This document shows positions 24,316 to 32,499 of a DNA stretch of 40,535 nucleotides, in pieces. The stretch covers positions 1 to 40,535 of the forward strand of contig NZ_VCBC01000022.1 of NCBI RefSeq assembly GCF_005843925.1, in the 5' to 3' direction. The stretch is from Thalassotalea litorea. GTDB lineage: Bacteria; Pseudomonadota; Gammaproteobacteria; Enterobacterales; Alteromonadaceae. A program made the translations under genes and the position numbers. Each line of letters opens with the position of its first letter. The first letter of the stretch is position 1. Under the pieces are notes generated by a model, which did no database searches, had not been told where the DNA came from, and saw only the letters and a program-made list of their open reading frames with translations.

Positions 24316-24627
24316 TTAACCCAAGCTGATCTGTACGTCGACACCAGCAGCCAAGTCTAAACGCATAAGAGCGTCTACAGTTTTCTCGGTTGGTTCAACG
24401 ATATCAATCATACGCTTGTGAGTACGAATTTCGTACTGGTCACGAGCGTCTTTGTTTACGTGTGGAGAAATCAAGATAGTGAAACGCTCTTTGCGAGTAG
24501 GAAGTGGAATAGGACCACGAACCTGAGCACCAGTGCGCTTAGCAGTATCAACGATTTCTGCGGTAGATTGATCAATCAGACGATGATCGAACGCTTTCAA
24601 ACGAATGCGAATTCTTTGATTTGACAT
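24316..24627 (-). CDS. rpsJ: 30S ribosomal protein S10 (NusE)
   Basis: A 103-residue S10, equal to E. coli, starting at the ATG at 24627 (MSNQRIRIRLKAFDHRLID). It belongs to the 30S head and, as NusE, pairs with NusB in antitermination. Conserved segments include GPIPLPTRKERFTILISPHVNKDARDQYEIRTHKR. It is the first gene of the S10 operon and is preceded by a leader of about 200 nt. The usual upstream neighbour tuf is not adjacent. Confidence 0.98.
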   Translation of the reverse strand: MSNQRIRIRLKAFDHRLIDQSTAEIVDTAKRTGAQVRGPIPLPTRKERFTILISPHVNKDARDQYEIRTHKRMIDIVEPTEKTVDALMRLDLAAGVDVQISLG

Positions 24628-24827
24628 GTAATCAAATCCCCAATTAAAAAGAACGAACAAAGTACAACTCATCACCTTCTTATTGAGAAGGGGAGTGTAC
24701 CGCTTATATAATCATTCAACCCCAAATCGGGGTTGCTGTAGCTAGCAATCGCTTAGCTTATCCAAAGAACAAGTCGGTGGAAAAACCAACCGAGCTAACA
24801 CAAAACTTGCCCAATCACTCAGACAAG
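24628..24827 (-). promoter_or_regulatory. S10 operon leader (L4-type autoregulatory candidate)
   Basis: About 200 nt between the inferred start site and rpsJ, close to the E. coli S10 leader length. On the minus strand several hairpins are visible: TCGGTTGG with CCACCGA (near 24772-24793), AACCCC with GGGGTT (near 24719-24735), and CTTCTC with GAGAAG (near 24679-24694). E. coli L4 acts on two hairpins of its leader to cause attenuation and block translation. The correspondence here is inferred from position, length and hairpins. Confidence 0.5.
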
Positions 24828-24834
24828 TGGGCGT

Positions 24835-24840
24835 ATTATA
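24835..24840 (-). promoter_or_regulatory. S10 operon promoter -10 box
   Basis: A perfect TATAAT on the minus strand (plus strand ATTATA), with a 16-nt spacer to a weak -35, TTGCGT, near 24857-24862. Transcription would start near 24827. Confidence 0.6.
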
Positions 24841-25095
24841 CAGAAGCAAAGCCTAAACGCAATACCAGTGGTTAAAAAAACGTCATGATTAAAGACGCTC
24901 TGATTTCTCGCAATAAACCAGCGTATAGGGGCGAGAAAACGAAACTGGATACTGTTGAAAGCAAGTACTTAATTTCGCAGAAAAACTTCGTAACTGTTCC
25001 GGTCAAAGATGCTAAATGTTGATTTATTGTGTCATAATGAAGGATTGTTCATTCACCCTCGGCGTCCGTCGGGGGATATCTTAGTGGAAGTGGTT

Positions 25096-27924
25096 ATGCT
25101 GGAAATCGAAGTACGGGGCGCCCGCACTCATAACTTGAAGAATATAGATATTACTATTCCTCGCGATAAGCTTATTGTGATAACCGGTTTGTCGGGTTCG
25201 GGGAAATCCTCTTTGGCGTTCGACACACTATACGCTGAAGGCCAGCGCCGCTATGTTGAGTCTTTATCGGCGTATGCCAGACAATTCTTATCACTGATGG
25301 AAAAGCCGGATGTCGATCATATCGAAGGCCTTTCTCCAGCGATTTCTATTGAACAAAAATCCACGTCTCATAATCCACGTTCCACCGTTGGCACAATTAC
25401 AGAAATATACGATTATCTGCGCTTACTTTATGCTCGGGTGGGCGAGCCAAGATGCCCTGATCATCATCAACCATTGACGGCTCAAACCGTCAGTCAGATG
25501 GTCGATAAAGTATTGGCGTTACCCGAAGGCTCGAAAGTTATGTTACTTGCGCCTGTGGTACAAGACCGCAAAGGCGAACACATTAAACTGTTAGAGAATC
25601 TTGCAGGACAGGGCTATATCCGTGCCCGTATTGATGGTGAGGTCTGCGATTTAAGCGATCCACCGGAATTAGATCTGCATAAGAAGCACACGATAGAAGT
25701 CGTCGTCGATCGATTGAAAGTACGAGACGATATCCAATTACGTTTGTCAGAATCCTTTGAAACCGCGCTTGCACTTTCCGATGGTATTGCAACCGTCGGT
25801 TTTATGGATGAGCCAGATAAAGAGCCATTGCTGTTTTCAGCGAATTTTGCCTGTCCACAATGTGGCTACAGCATGGCAAAACCCGAACCTCGTTTATTTT
25901 CATTCAATAATCCTGCGGGTGCCTGTCAAAGTTGTGATGGCCTTGGCATTAAGCAGTTTTTTGACCCACATCGGGTAATTACCAATGAAGATCTCAGTCT
26001 TGCCGGTGGAGCGATACGTGGTTGGGATAAGCGCAACTTCTATTACTTCCAAATGCTCAGTTCTTTATCTGATCATTATAAATTTGCTTTAGATAAACCG
26101 TTTAAAGAACTCAGTGAAGATATTCAGCAGATCATCCTTAATGGTTCCGGCAAACAAGAAATTGAATTTCGCTATATGAATGACCGTGGTGATATTGTGG
26201 TTCGCAAACATCCATTCGAAGGCATTCTGGTCAATATGGACCGTCGTTACCGAGAAACGGAATCCAATGCAGTACGAGAAGAATTAAGTAAATACCTTAA
26301 TTCTCAGGCGTGCCCATCTTGTAGCGGCTCAAGGCTAAGATTAGAAGCTCGTAATGTCTTTGTTGCGGATACGCCTCTGCACAATGTTACCGATTATTCT
26401 ATTGCTCAGGCTGAAAAATTCTTCAATGAACTAAATATGGAAGGCCAAAAAGGCCAGATCGCAGAGAAGATTCTCAAAGAGATAAATGATCGACTCGGAT
26501 TTTTAGTCAATGTTGGCCTTAATTATCTGACTCTGTCACGCAGCGCAGAGACACTATCCGGCGGTGAAGCACAGCGAATTCGTCTGGCATCGCAAATTGG
26601 TGCCGGCTTAGTCGGCGTCATGTATGTCTTAGATGAACCTTCGATAGGTTTACATCAAAGAGATAACGAACGCTTGTTAAAAACACTGATACATCTTCGC
26701 GACCTTGGTAATACCGTAATCGTGGTGGAGCATGATGAAGATGCGATACGAGAAGCGGACCACATTATTGATATCGGACCTGGCGCTGGTGTACATGGTG
26801 GACAAGTGATTGCCCAAGGTAATTATCAGGACATTATCGATAGTGAAGACTCACTCACCGGAAAATACCTCAGTGGCAAAGAAAAAATTGAAGTTCCGGA
26901 AAAGCGTCACACGCTGAATAAAAATGAAATGGTTCATTTAACCGGCGCGACCGGTAATAATCTTAAGAATGTCAGTTTGGAAATCCCCATCGGTTTAATG
27001 ACTTGTGTCACTGGTGTTTCCGGTTCAGGAAAATCAACACTCATTAATGATACTTTATATAAAATTGCCCATATTGAGCTAAATCGAGCCACACTCGATG
27101 AACCCTCGCCTTACAAAAGCATTACGGGTTTGGAGCATTTAGACAAGGTTATCGATATTGACCAAAGCCCAATCGGTCGAACGCCTCGTTCGAACCCAGC
27201 AACTTATACTGGTATTTTCACTGCCATTCGCGATATTTTTGCGGCGACTCAAGAATCTCGTTCCCGCGGATATAAACCTGGTCGATTTAGTTTTAACGTT
27301 AAAGGTGGACGTTGTGAAGCGTGTCAGGGTGATGGTGTAATCAAAGTAGAGATGCATTTCCTCCCGGATGTTTATGTGCCTTGCGATGTCTGTAAAGGTA
27401 AGCGCTATAATCGCGAAACTCTGGAAATTCGCTATAAGGGCAATAATATTCATGAAGTTCTCGATATGACTATCGAAGATGCGTTTGAGTTTTTTGCACC
27501 AATTCCAGCCGTAAAGCGCAAACTTCAAACATTGATGGATGTTGGCCTTTCTTATATTAAGCTAGGTCAGTCGGCGACTACTCTATCTGGTGGTGAAGCT
27601 CAGCGGGTTAAATTATCTAAAGAGTTATCCAAGCGCGATACCGGAAAAACGCTGTACATACTCGACGAACCAACCACGGGTTTACATTTTCATGATATTC
27701 GCCAACTATTGCAGGTATTGCACAGACTCCGGGATCACGGCAATACCGTTGTGATCATCGAACATAACTTGGATGTGATTAAAACCGCTGACTGGTTGAT
27801 AGACTTGGGGCCAGAGGGGGGTTCTGGCGGTGGCGAAATACTCGTAAGCGGTACACCCGAAACGGTAGCCAAACATAAAGGTTCACATACTGGACACTTT
27901 CTTGCGCCCTTACTGAGTTGTTAA
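25096..27924 (+). CDS. uvrA: UvrABC system protein A
   Basis: A 942-residue UvrA (E. coli 940), the damage-recognition ATPase of nucleotide excision repair. It carries two ABC ATPase units: Walker A GLSGSGKS at 31-38, a second in GVSGSGKST near residue 640, and two LSGGEAQR signatures. Three zinc-type cysteine clusters are visible: CPQCGYS, CPSCSGS and CEACQGDG with CDVCKGKR. I start at the ATG at 25096 (MLEIEVRGARTHNLKN) with GGAA about 9 nt upstream; the frame opens 29 codons earlier without family similarity. It is a single-gene unit diverging from the S10 operon. I found no LexA box, and ssb, a frequent neighbour, is absent. Confidence 0.97.
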   Translation: MLEIEVRGARTHNLKNIDITIPRDKLIVITGLSGSGKSSLAFDTLYAEGQRRYVESLSAYARQFLSLMEKPDVDHIEGLSPAISIEQKSTSHNPRSTVGTITEIYDYLRLLYARVGEPRCPDHHQPLTAQTVSQMVDKVLALPEGSKVMLLAPVVQDRKGEHIKLLENLAGQGYIRARIDGEVCDLSDPPELDLHKKHTIEVVVDRLKVRDDIQLRLSESFETALALSDGIATVGFMDEPDKEPLLFSANFACPQCGYSMAKPEPRLFSFNNPAGACQSCDGLGIKQFFDPHRVITNEDLSLAGGAIRGWDKRNFYYFQMLSSLSDHYKFALDKPFKELSEDIQQIILNGSGKQEIEFRYMNDRGDIVVRKHPFEGILVNMDRRYRETESNAVREELSKYLNSQACPSCSGSRLRLEARNVFVADTPLHNVTDYSIAQAEKFFNELNMEGQKGQIAEKILKEINDRLGFLVNVGLNYLTLSRSAETLSGGEAQRIRLASQIGAGLVGVMYVLDEPSIGLHQRDNERLLKTLIHLRDLGNTVIVVEHDEDAIREADHIIDIGPGAGVHGGQVIAQGNYQDIIDSEDSLTGKYLSGKEKIEVPEKRHTLNKNEMVHLTGATGNNLKNVSLEIPIGLMTCVTGVSGSGKSTLINDTLYKIAHIELNRATLDEPSPYKSITGLEHLDKVIDIDQSPIGRTPRSNPATYTGIFTAIRDIFAATQESRSRGYKPGRFSFNVKGGRCEACQGDGVIKVEMHFLPDVYVPCDVCKGKRYNRETLEIRYKGNNIHEVLDMTIEDAFEFFAPIPAVKRKLQTLMDVGLSYIKLGQSATTLSGGEAQRVKLSKELSKRDTGKTLYILDEPTTGLHFHDIRQLLQVLHRLRDHGNTVVIIEHNLDVIKTADWLIDLGPEGGSGGGEILVSGTPETVAKHKGSHTGHFLAPLLSC

Positions 27925-27950
27925 GCGCATCCAATAGGTATTAATAGAGC

Positions 27951-27984
27951 GGCCACTACAGCTTTGCTGCAGTGGCCACTGGCC
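27951..27984 (+). terminator. Terminator-like hairpin after uvrA
   Basis: GGCCACT-a-CAGC (27951-27962) pairs with GCTG-c-AGTGGCC (27966-27977): 11 pairs, one mismatch, 3-nt loop. The following T-tract is poor. A second hairpin, ATTCGACA (27992-27999) with TGTCGAAT (28012-28019), follows and is backed by AATTTTAAT. Together they separate uvrA from the convergent RND gene. Confidence 0.55.
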
Positions 27985-28023
27985 ATTTTGAATTCGACAT
28001 TTTCCGCGCGCTGTCGAATAATT

Positions 28024-31000
28024 TTAATCATTGTCTTGTTCTGCGAGTCTCGCTTTATCCGCGACGTCCGCCACTTCGCTTTTCGATCCGAATTTTTCTC
28101 GAATAAATTGAAACATCACAAAAAATACGGGAACGAAAATACACCCAAGGAAGGTCGCCGAAACCATTCCACCCCAAACTGAATGTCCCATAGTGTTTCG
28201 ACTCGCGGCACCGGCACCCGAGGCAAGCACCAATGGTGTGACTCCAAGAATAAATGATAAGGCGGTCATTAATACCGCCCGCATTCTCAATTTCGCAGCT
28301 TCTACCGCAGCACCGATAATGGTCATTCCTTTATCTTCTCGCAACACTTTCGCAAATTCGACAATTAAAATTGCGTTACGACACGCCATACCGATCATCA
28401 ATACCAAGCCTATTTGCACATAAAGGTTTAAGGTGCCCCCCATTAAGGTGACAAATAGTAACGAGCCCAGTAACCCAATAGGAACACATAGCATGATCGC
28501 AAACGGCGTTAACCAACTTTCGTATTGAGCAACCAAGAATAAAAAGGTAAACAATACCGCCAATAAAAATAGAGCAACCATTCCGCCGGACGTTGTGACC
28601 TCCTGATACGTTTGCCCAGTCCACTCGTGAGCATAACCATCCGGTAATGACTCTGCGACTTCATTAATTGCAGCAATCGCTTCACCAGAACTAAAACCAG
28701 GTGCGGGCATCACAATAATTTGGGTTGAATTGTAAAGATTGAATCGCGCCGATACATCCGCACCTATCGTTGGATCAAATTTTGCAAAACTGGAAAACCT
28801 CACCATTTCGCCATCAGCCGCTCGGACATAAAGGCTATTTAAGTCTTCTTCGTCGTTACGATAGCGCGCTTCGGACATGATATTCACTTGGTAGTTTTTG
28901 CCAAATCGGGTGAAATCGTTGACATATCGTTTACCGAACAAGCTACCAATCGCAGTATTTATCGATGCAGGATCCAGCCCTAGCAACATCGCCTTTTCAT
29001 AGTCAATATCCAAGCTCAATTGCGGGACATTGGCCGTATAGGTTGAAAATGCAACTGCAATTTCAGGTCGCTGCATCAACTGCCCGGCCACCTGCATATA
29101 AACCGGCCCTAAGGATTCAGTCGATCGACCAAGGCGATCTTCTAAGATCATAGTAACCCCAGAAGTCGCTCCCAACCCTGGTATCGCGGGCGTCGACATA
29201 ACCAGACTTTTAATCTCTCGATTGCTTTGCATAATTTGTGTTGTCTGAGCCATGATACTGGCTTGGGAAAGTTCCTCCGTTTGACGTTCTTCCCAATCTT
29301 CCAGAGTGATTATCAGCATACCAGCGTTCGTCGCCAAAGCGCCTTTGATCATGCTAAAACCATTAGCGGTGACGATACTTTTCACTCCGGGTATCTCGTT
29401 AATTTGATTGGTTAACTTATCAATTTCGGTAACGGTTCTATCCAATGTCGATGCTTCCGGCAAGGAGATATCAACAAGGAAGTTTCCTTTATCCTCCTCC
29501 GGGATAAATCCTCCGGGTAAATTGCTCGCGAGATAAGCGATGTAAGCAATTAGGGATACAAATAGAATTAAGGTAATAATCAGATGCCGAGACAGGAGTC
29601 CCACCGTTGCACCATAACCATTCATCATTTTGTTAATGAATGCATTAAACCAACCTAATGGCCCTTTGGTTGGTAATGCCGAAGGCTTTAGCATGATGGA
29701 ACACAACGCGGGGGTTAAGGAAAGAGCAACGATTGTGGAGATAATGGTTGAGGCGACGATTGTGACGCCAAACTGTTGGTACAAAATACCAACCATTCCG
29801 GGAGCAAGAGATACCGGCACGAAAACCGCCATTAACACAAGTGCTGAGGCAATGAGCGGAGCCGTCACTTCCTTCATTGCTTTCGATGTCGCCTCTTTGG
29901 GCGGTAAATGCTCTTCGTGCATAATTCGTTCGACGTTTTCAATGACAACGATCGCGGCATCGACTACCACACCAATCGCAAGAATCAGGCCAAACATGGT
30001 AATGGTGTTCACATCCATGCCAAACATTTGCATCACCACAAAGGTTGCCACCAGAGATACCGGTATCGCGATTGCAGGAATTAAAGTTGCACGAATATTT
30101 TGCAAAAATAGGTAGGAAATGATTACAACCAAGCCAACCGCTTCAAAGAGGGTGTCGTAAACTTCGGCCATTGAAGTTTTAATAAAGAGTGTCGAATCAT
30201 ATGCTATCTCATACTCTATATCGTCGGGAAAACCCTCGCTGATAATCTCCATTTGCGCGTGTAAGTCATTGGCCACTTGCAGTGAATTCGCCCCAGGTGC
30301 AAGGTATGCAATCATTAACGGGCTTTCCATATCCCCAAGTTTTGACATTGAGTTATACTTTTCGGCTCCGAGCTCGACTCGAGCAAAATCTTTAATACGC
30401 ACCATGCTACCATCGGACTCTGCCCGCACGACAATATTTTTAAAGTCCTCGATGGATTTCAATCGTCCTCGAGTTTTAATAGTGTACTGAAAAACTTGGC
30501 CTTGAGGAGCCGGATTTTCACCAATTTTACCCGCCGATATCGTGGTGTTTTGACTGGCAATAGCGGCTGTTATGTCCTGCTCGTTAATCCCCATGCCCGC
30601 CATAACTTCATTATCGACCCAAACCCTCACTGAATAATTTTTTTCCCCGATGATTTTCAGTTCACCAATACCGTTTACCCGGGCCAGCGAATCACGTAAA
30701 TTTAACGACATATAATTGGACAGAAATAACCCGTCATAGGTGCCTTTCGGAGAGAATAGGTTGATTGACAACAGCATTGACGGAGAAACTTTCGCGACAG
30801 TTACGCCGAGCTGTTTTACCTCCATCGGCAACTTACTCATCGCCTTATTGACTCGGTTCTGCACTAACGTCTGAGCTAAATCTGGATCCGTGCCGATTTC
30901 GAATGAAATCCTGCACAGATACGAGCCATCATTGGACGACTTCGAATCGATGTACAGCATATGCTCGACCCCGTTCACCTCTTGCTCGAGCACAGACGCC

Positions 31001-31182
31001 ACCGTATCGCGGATAGTGTTGTGATCCGCGCCAGGATAAAACGCCGTAATCTGAACTTGTGGAGGAGCCACGCTAGGGTATAACGACACAGGCATATTCA
31101 AAAATGTCAGTATGCCTGCCAGCGTCATAATAATGGAGACAACGATCGCAAACTTAGGGCGATTTATAAAAAACTCAATCAT
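28024..31182 (-). CDS. RND efflux permease (HAE1/AcrB-like)
   Basis: A 1052-residue inner-membrane resistance-nodulation-division pump subunit, about 12 membrane helices with two large periplasmic loops, normal length for AcrB/MexB homologues. It would export drugs or detergents as a proton-driven trimer. The N-terminus MIEFFINRPKFAIVVSIIM and the helix-4 and helix-10 regions align by eye with AcrB. The proton-relay residues differ: VVVDAAIVVIENVE keeps D408 (AcrB D407) but has A409 where AcrB has D408, and ACRNAILIVEFAK has R935 where AcrB has K940. It starts 9 nt after its adaptor gene. No outer-membrane channel gene is nearby, so it probably uses one encoded elsewhere. Confidence 0.93.
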   Translation of the reverse strand: MIEFFINRPKFAIVVSIIMTLAGILTFLNMPVSLYPSVAPPQVQITAFYPGADHNTIRDTVASVLEQEVNGVEHMLYIDSKSSNDGSYLCRISFEIGTDPDLAQTLVQNRVNKAMSKLPMEVKQLGVTVAKVSPSMLLSINLFSPKGTYDGLFLSNYMSLNLRDSLARVNGIGELKIIGEKNYSVRVWVDNEVMAGMGINEQDITAAIASQNTTISAGKIGENPAPQGQVFQYTIKTRGRLKSIEDFKNIVVRAESDGSMVRIKDFARVELGAEKYNSMSKLGDMESPLMIAYLAPGANSLQVANDLHAQMEIISEGFPDDIEYEIAYDSTLFIKTSMAEVYDTLFEAVGLVVIISYLFLQNIRATLIPAIAIPVSLVATFVVMQMFGMDVNTITMFGLILAIGVVVDAAIVVIENVERIMHEEHLPPKEATSKAMKEVTAPLIASALVLMAVFVPVSLAPGMVGILYQQFGVTIVASTIISTIVALSLTPALCSIMLKPSALPTKGPLGWFNAFINKMMNGYGATVGLLSRHLIITLILFVSLIAYIAYLASNLPGGFIPEEDKGNFLVDISLPEASTLDRTVTEIDKLTNQINEIPGVKSIVTANGFSMIKGALATNAGMLIITLEDWEERQTEELSQASIMAQTTQIMQSNREIKSLVMSTPAIPGLGATSGVTMILEDRLGRSTESLGPVYMQVAGQLMQRPEIAVAFSTYTANVPQLSLDIDYEKAMLLGLDPASINTAIGSLFGKRYVNDFTRFGKNYQVNIMSEARYRNDEEDLNSLYVRAADGEMVRFSSFAKFDPTIGADVSARFNLYNSTQIIVMPAPGFSSGEAIAAINEVAESLPDGYAHEWTGQTYQEVTTSGGMVALFLLAVLFTFLFLVAQYESWLTPFAIMLCVPIGLLGSLLFVTLMGGTLNLYVQIGLVLMIGMACRNAILIVEFAKVLREDKGMTIIGAAVEAAKLRMRAVLMTALSFILGVTPLVLASGAGAASRNTMGHSVWGGMVSATFLGCIFVPVFFVMFQFIREKFGSKSEVADVADKARLAEQDND

Positions 31183-31191
31183 GGTCGCTTC

Positions 31192-32301
31192 CTATTCAAC
31201 TACGGGAGTTACAGGCTGACCTTCTTTGGCCCTTAGTATACCGGAAATAATGATCCGATCGCCGGGCTCGAGTCCTTCTTCCACAACCCAGTTTGTCCCC
31301 ACTCGAGGTCCAAACGTTAAATGCCGTTTGCCGGCAATATCATCTTTGTCTAAAGCCATCACATAGCGGCCAATCTGATCTTCCTGAACCGCCTTTTGTG
31401 GCACCATAATGCTTTTTGTAGACTTCCTATCGGTCGCGATCAAAGTCACATTTTGGCCACCGAGTAAAGCCCCATCGGGATTCGGGAACACAACTCGGTA
31501 AGTCACTGTATTACTGCGCTCAGAGACCTTATGGCCGATGTAATCAAGCTTGCCATGATGTTCGTATATATCACCATTGGGTAATTCCAATTCAATCGTG
31601 GATATTTGTGCCGCTTTCGTGCCTTTAAGTTTGGAAACAATATCAAAATGCTTTTGGGCACCAACCTGGCTATATACTTCAATAGAATCATTGGCGATGA
31701 TTTCTATCATCCAGCCAAGATCAGGGTCGACCATATCACCCCGTTTCACTTTTGTGATCCCGGCAATACCATCGATTGGTGAAACAACTTCGGTTTTTAG
31801 CAATTGCACTTGTGCCGCCTGCAGCGCAGCATTGGCAGTAGCCAGTGCCGCTTTGGCTTCATCATATTCAACCTTGACTCGTTTCGTATCGAGTTTGCTG
31901 AGTACTTCTTCTTCCGCAAGCGCAACCGACATGTCGTAGCGAGTTTTTGCCAACTCCACAGCCGCAAGTGCTCTGGCAACCGCACCATTTTGTTTACCTA
32001 CCTCGGCTTTGAATGGCTGATCATCAATCTTAAATAAAGGGTCGCCCCGCTTTACTTCTTGTCCTTCAACGACAAGACGTTCGACGATACGACCGGATAC
32101 TTCAGGATATATTTCTACGGCAGATAAGGAAGCAGTTTTCGCAGCATAACGGTGGGAAACATTGAGCTTTTCGGCTTGAATTTCCATAATTCCGACCTCT
32201 GGGGGAGGCGCTTCTTTGGTTTCCTGTTGTTTTTTATCACAACCAACCAGACACAAAGACGCAAGTAGCAGAATATGGGGTGCAACTGAACAAAACCGCA
32301 T
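31192..32301 (-). CDS. RND efflux periplasmic adaptor (membrane fusion lipoprotein)
   Basis: A 369-residue membrane-fusion protein that bridges the RND pump to an outer-membrane channel. It has a lipoprotein signal peptide with lipobox LVGC, so C21 would be lipidated. Next come the lipoyl/barrel-sandwich half-motif (VEIYPEVSGRIVERLVVEGQEVKRGDPLFKID, about 62-93), an alpha-helical hairpin (about 95-165) and beta-barrel and membrane-proximal domains. It resembles AcrA/MexA in size and order. It is the first gene of a two-gene operon, 9 nt before the permease, and a palindrome upstream (32431-32451) may be an operator. Confidence 0.93.
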   Translation of the reverse strand: MRFCSVAPHILLLASLCLVGCDKKQQETKEAPPPEVGIMEIQAEKLNVSHRYAAKTASLSAVEIYPEVSGRIVERLVVEGQEVKRGDPLFKIDDQPFKAEVGKQNGAVARALAAVELAKTRYDMSVALAEEEVLSKLDTKRVKVEYDEAKAALATANAALQAAQVQLLKTEVVSPIDGIAGITKVKRGDMVDPDLGWMIEIIANDSIEVYSQVGAQKHFDIVSKLKGTKAAQISTIELELPNGDIYEHHGKLDYIGHKVSERSNTVTYRVVFPNPDGALLGGQNVTLIATDRKSTKSIMVPQKAVQEDQIGRYVMALDKDDIAGKRHLTFGPRVGTNWVVEEGLEPGDRIIISGILRAKEGQPVTPVVE

Positions 32302-32430
32302 GGATTTACTCCTGAATTCTTAATCGAACACGGTGAGCGCAATATAAGAAAACAAGTTAGAGGTCTGGTCTGGTGCTCCCTGCGGTTAAAAGCCAGAAAA
32401 CCGGATAACTTCTTTATATTCATTCATCAA

Positions 32431-32451
32431 CTAGTACTCCGTTTATACTAG
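32431..32451. promoter_or_regulatory. Palindrome upstream of the efflux operon
   Basis: CTAGTA (32431-32436) and TACTAG (32446-32451) form an exact inverted repeat with a 9-nt centre, 130 nt before the adaptor start. TetR- or MarR-type regulators bind such sites, but no regulator gene is adjacent, so the call is tentative. Confidence 0.35.
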
Positions 32452-32499
32452 ACCAATATGCTGAAAATTAAATGAAGTATCCGGCAAAAATGAGAAAAA

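Noticed and set aside
24960..25095. Possible LexA/SOS box before uvrA (TACTGT near 24949-24955)
   Set aside because: Only one half-site is good; no CTGT-N8-ACAG partner follows, so an SOS operator cannot be supported.
29630..30115. 161-codon open frame on the plus strand inside the RND permease
   Set aside because: It is antisense to conserved permease sequence with no start signal or recognisable domain.
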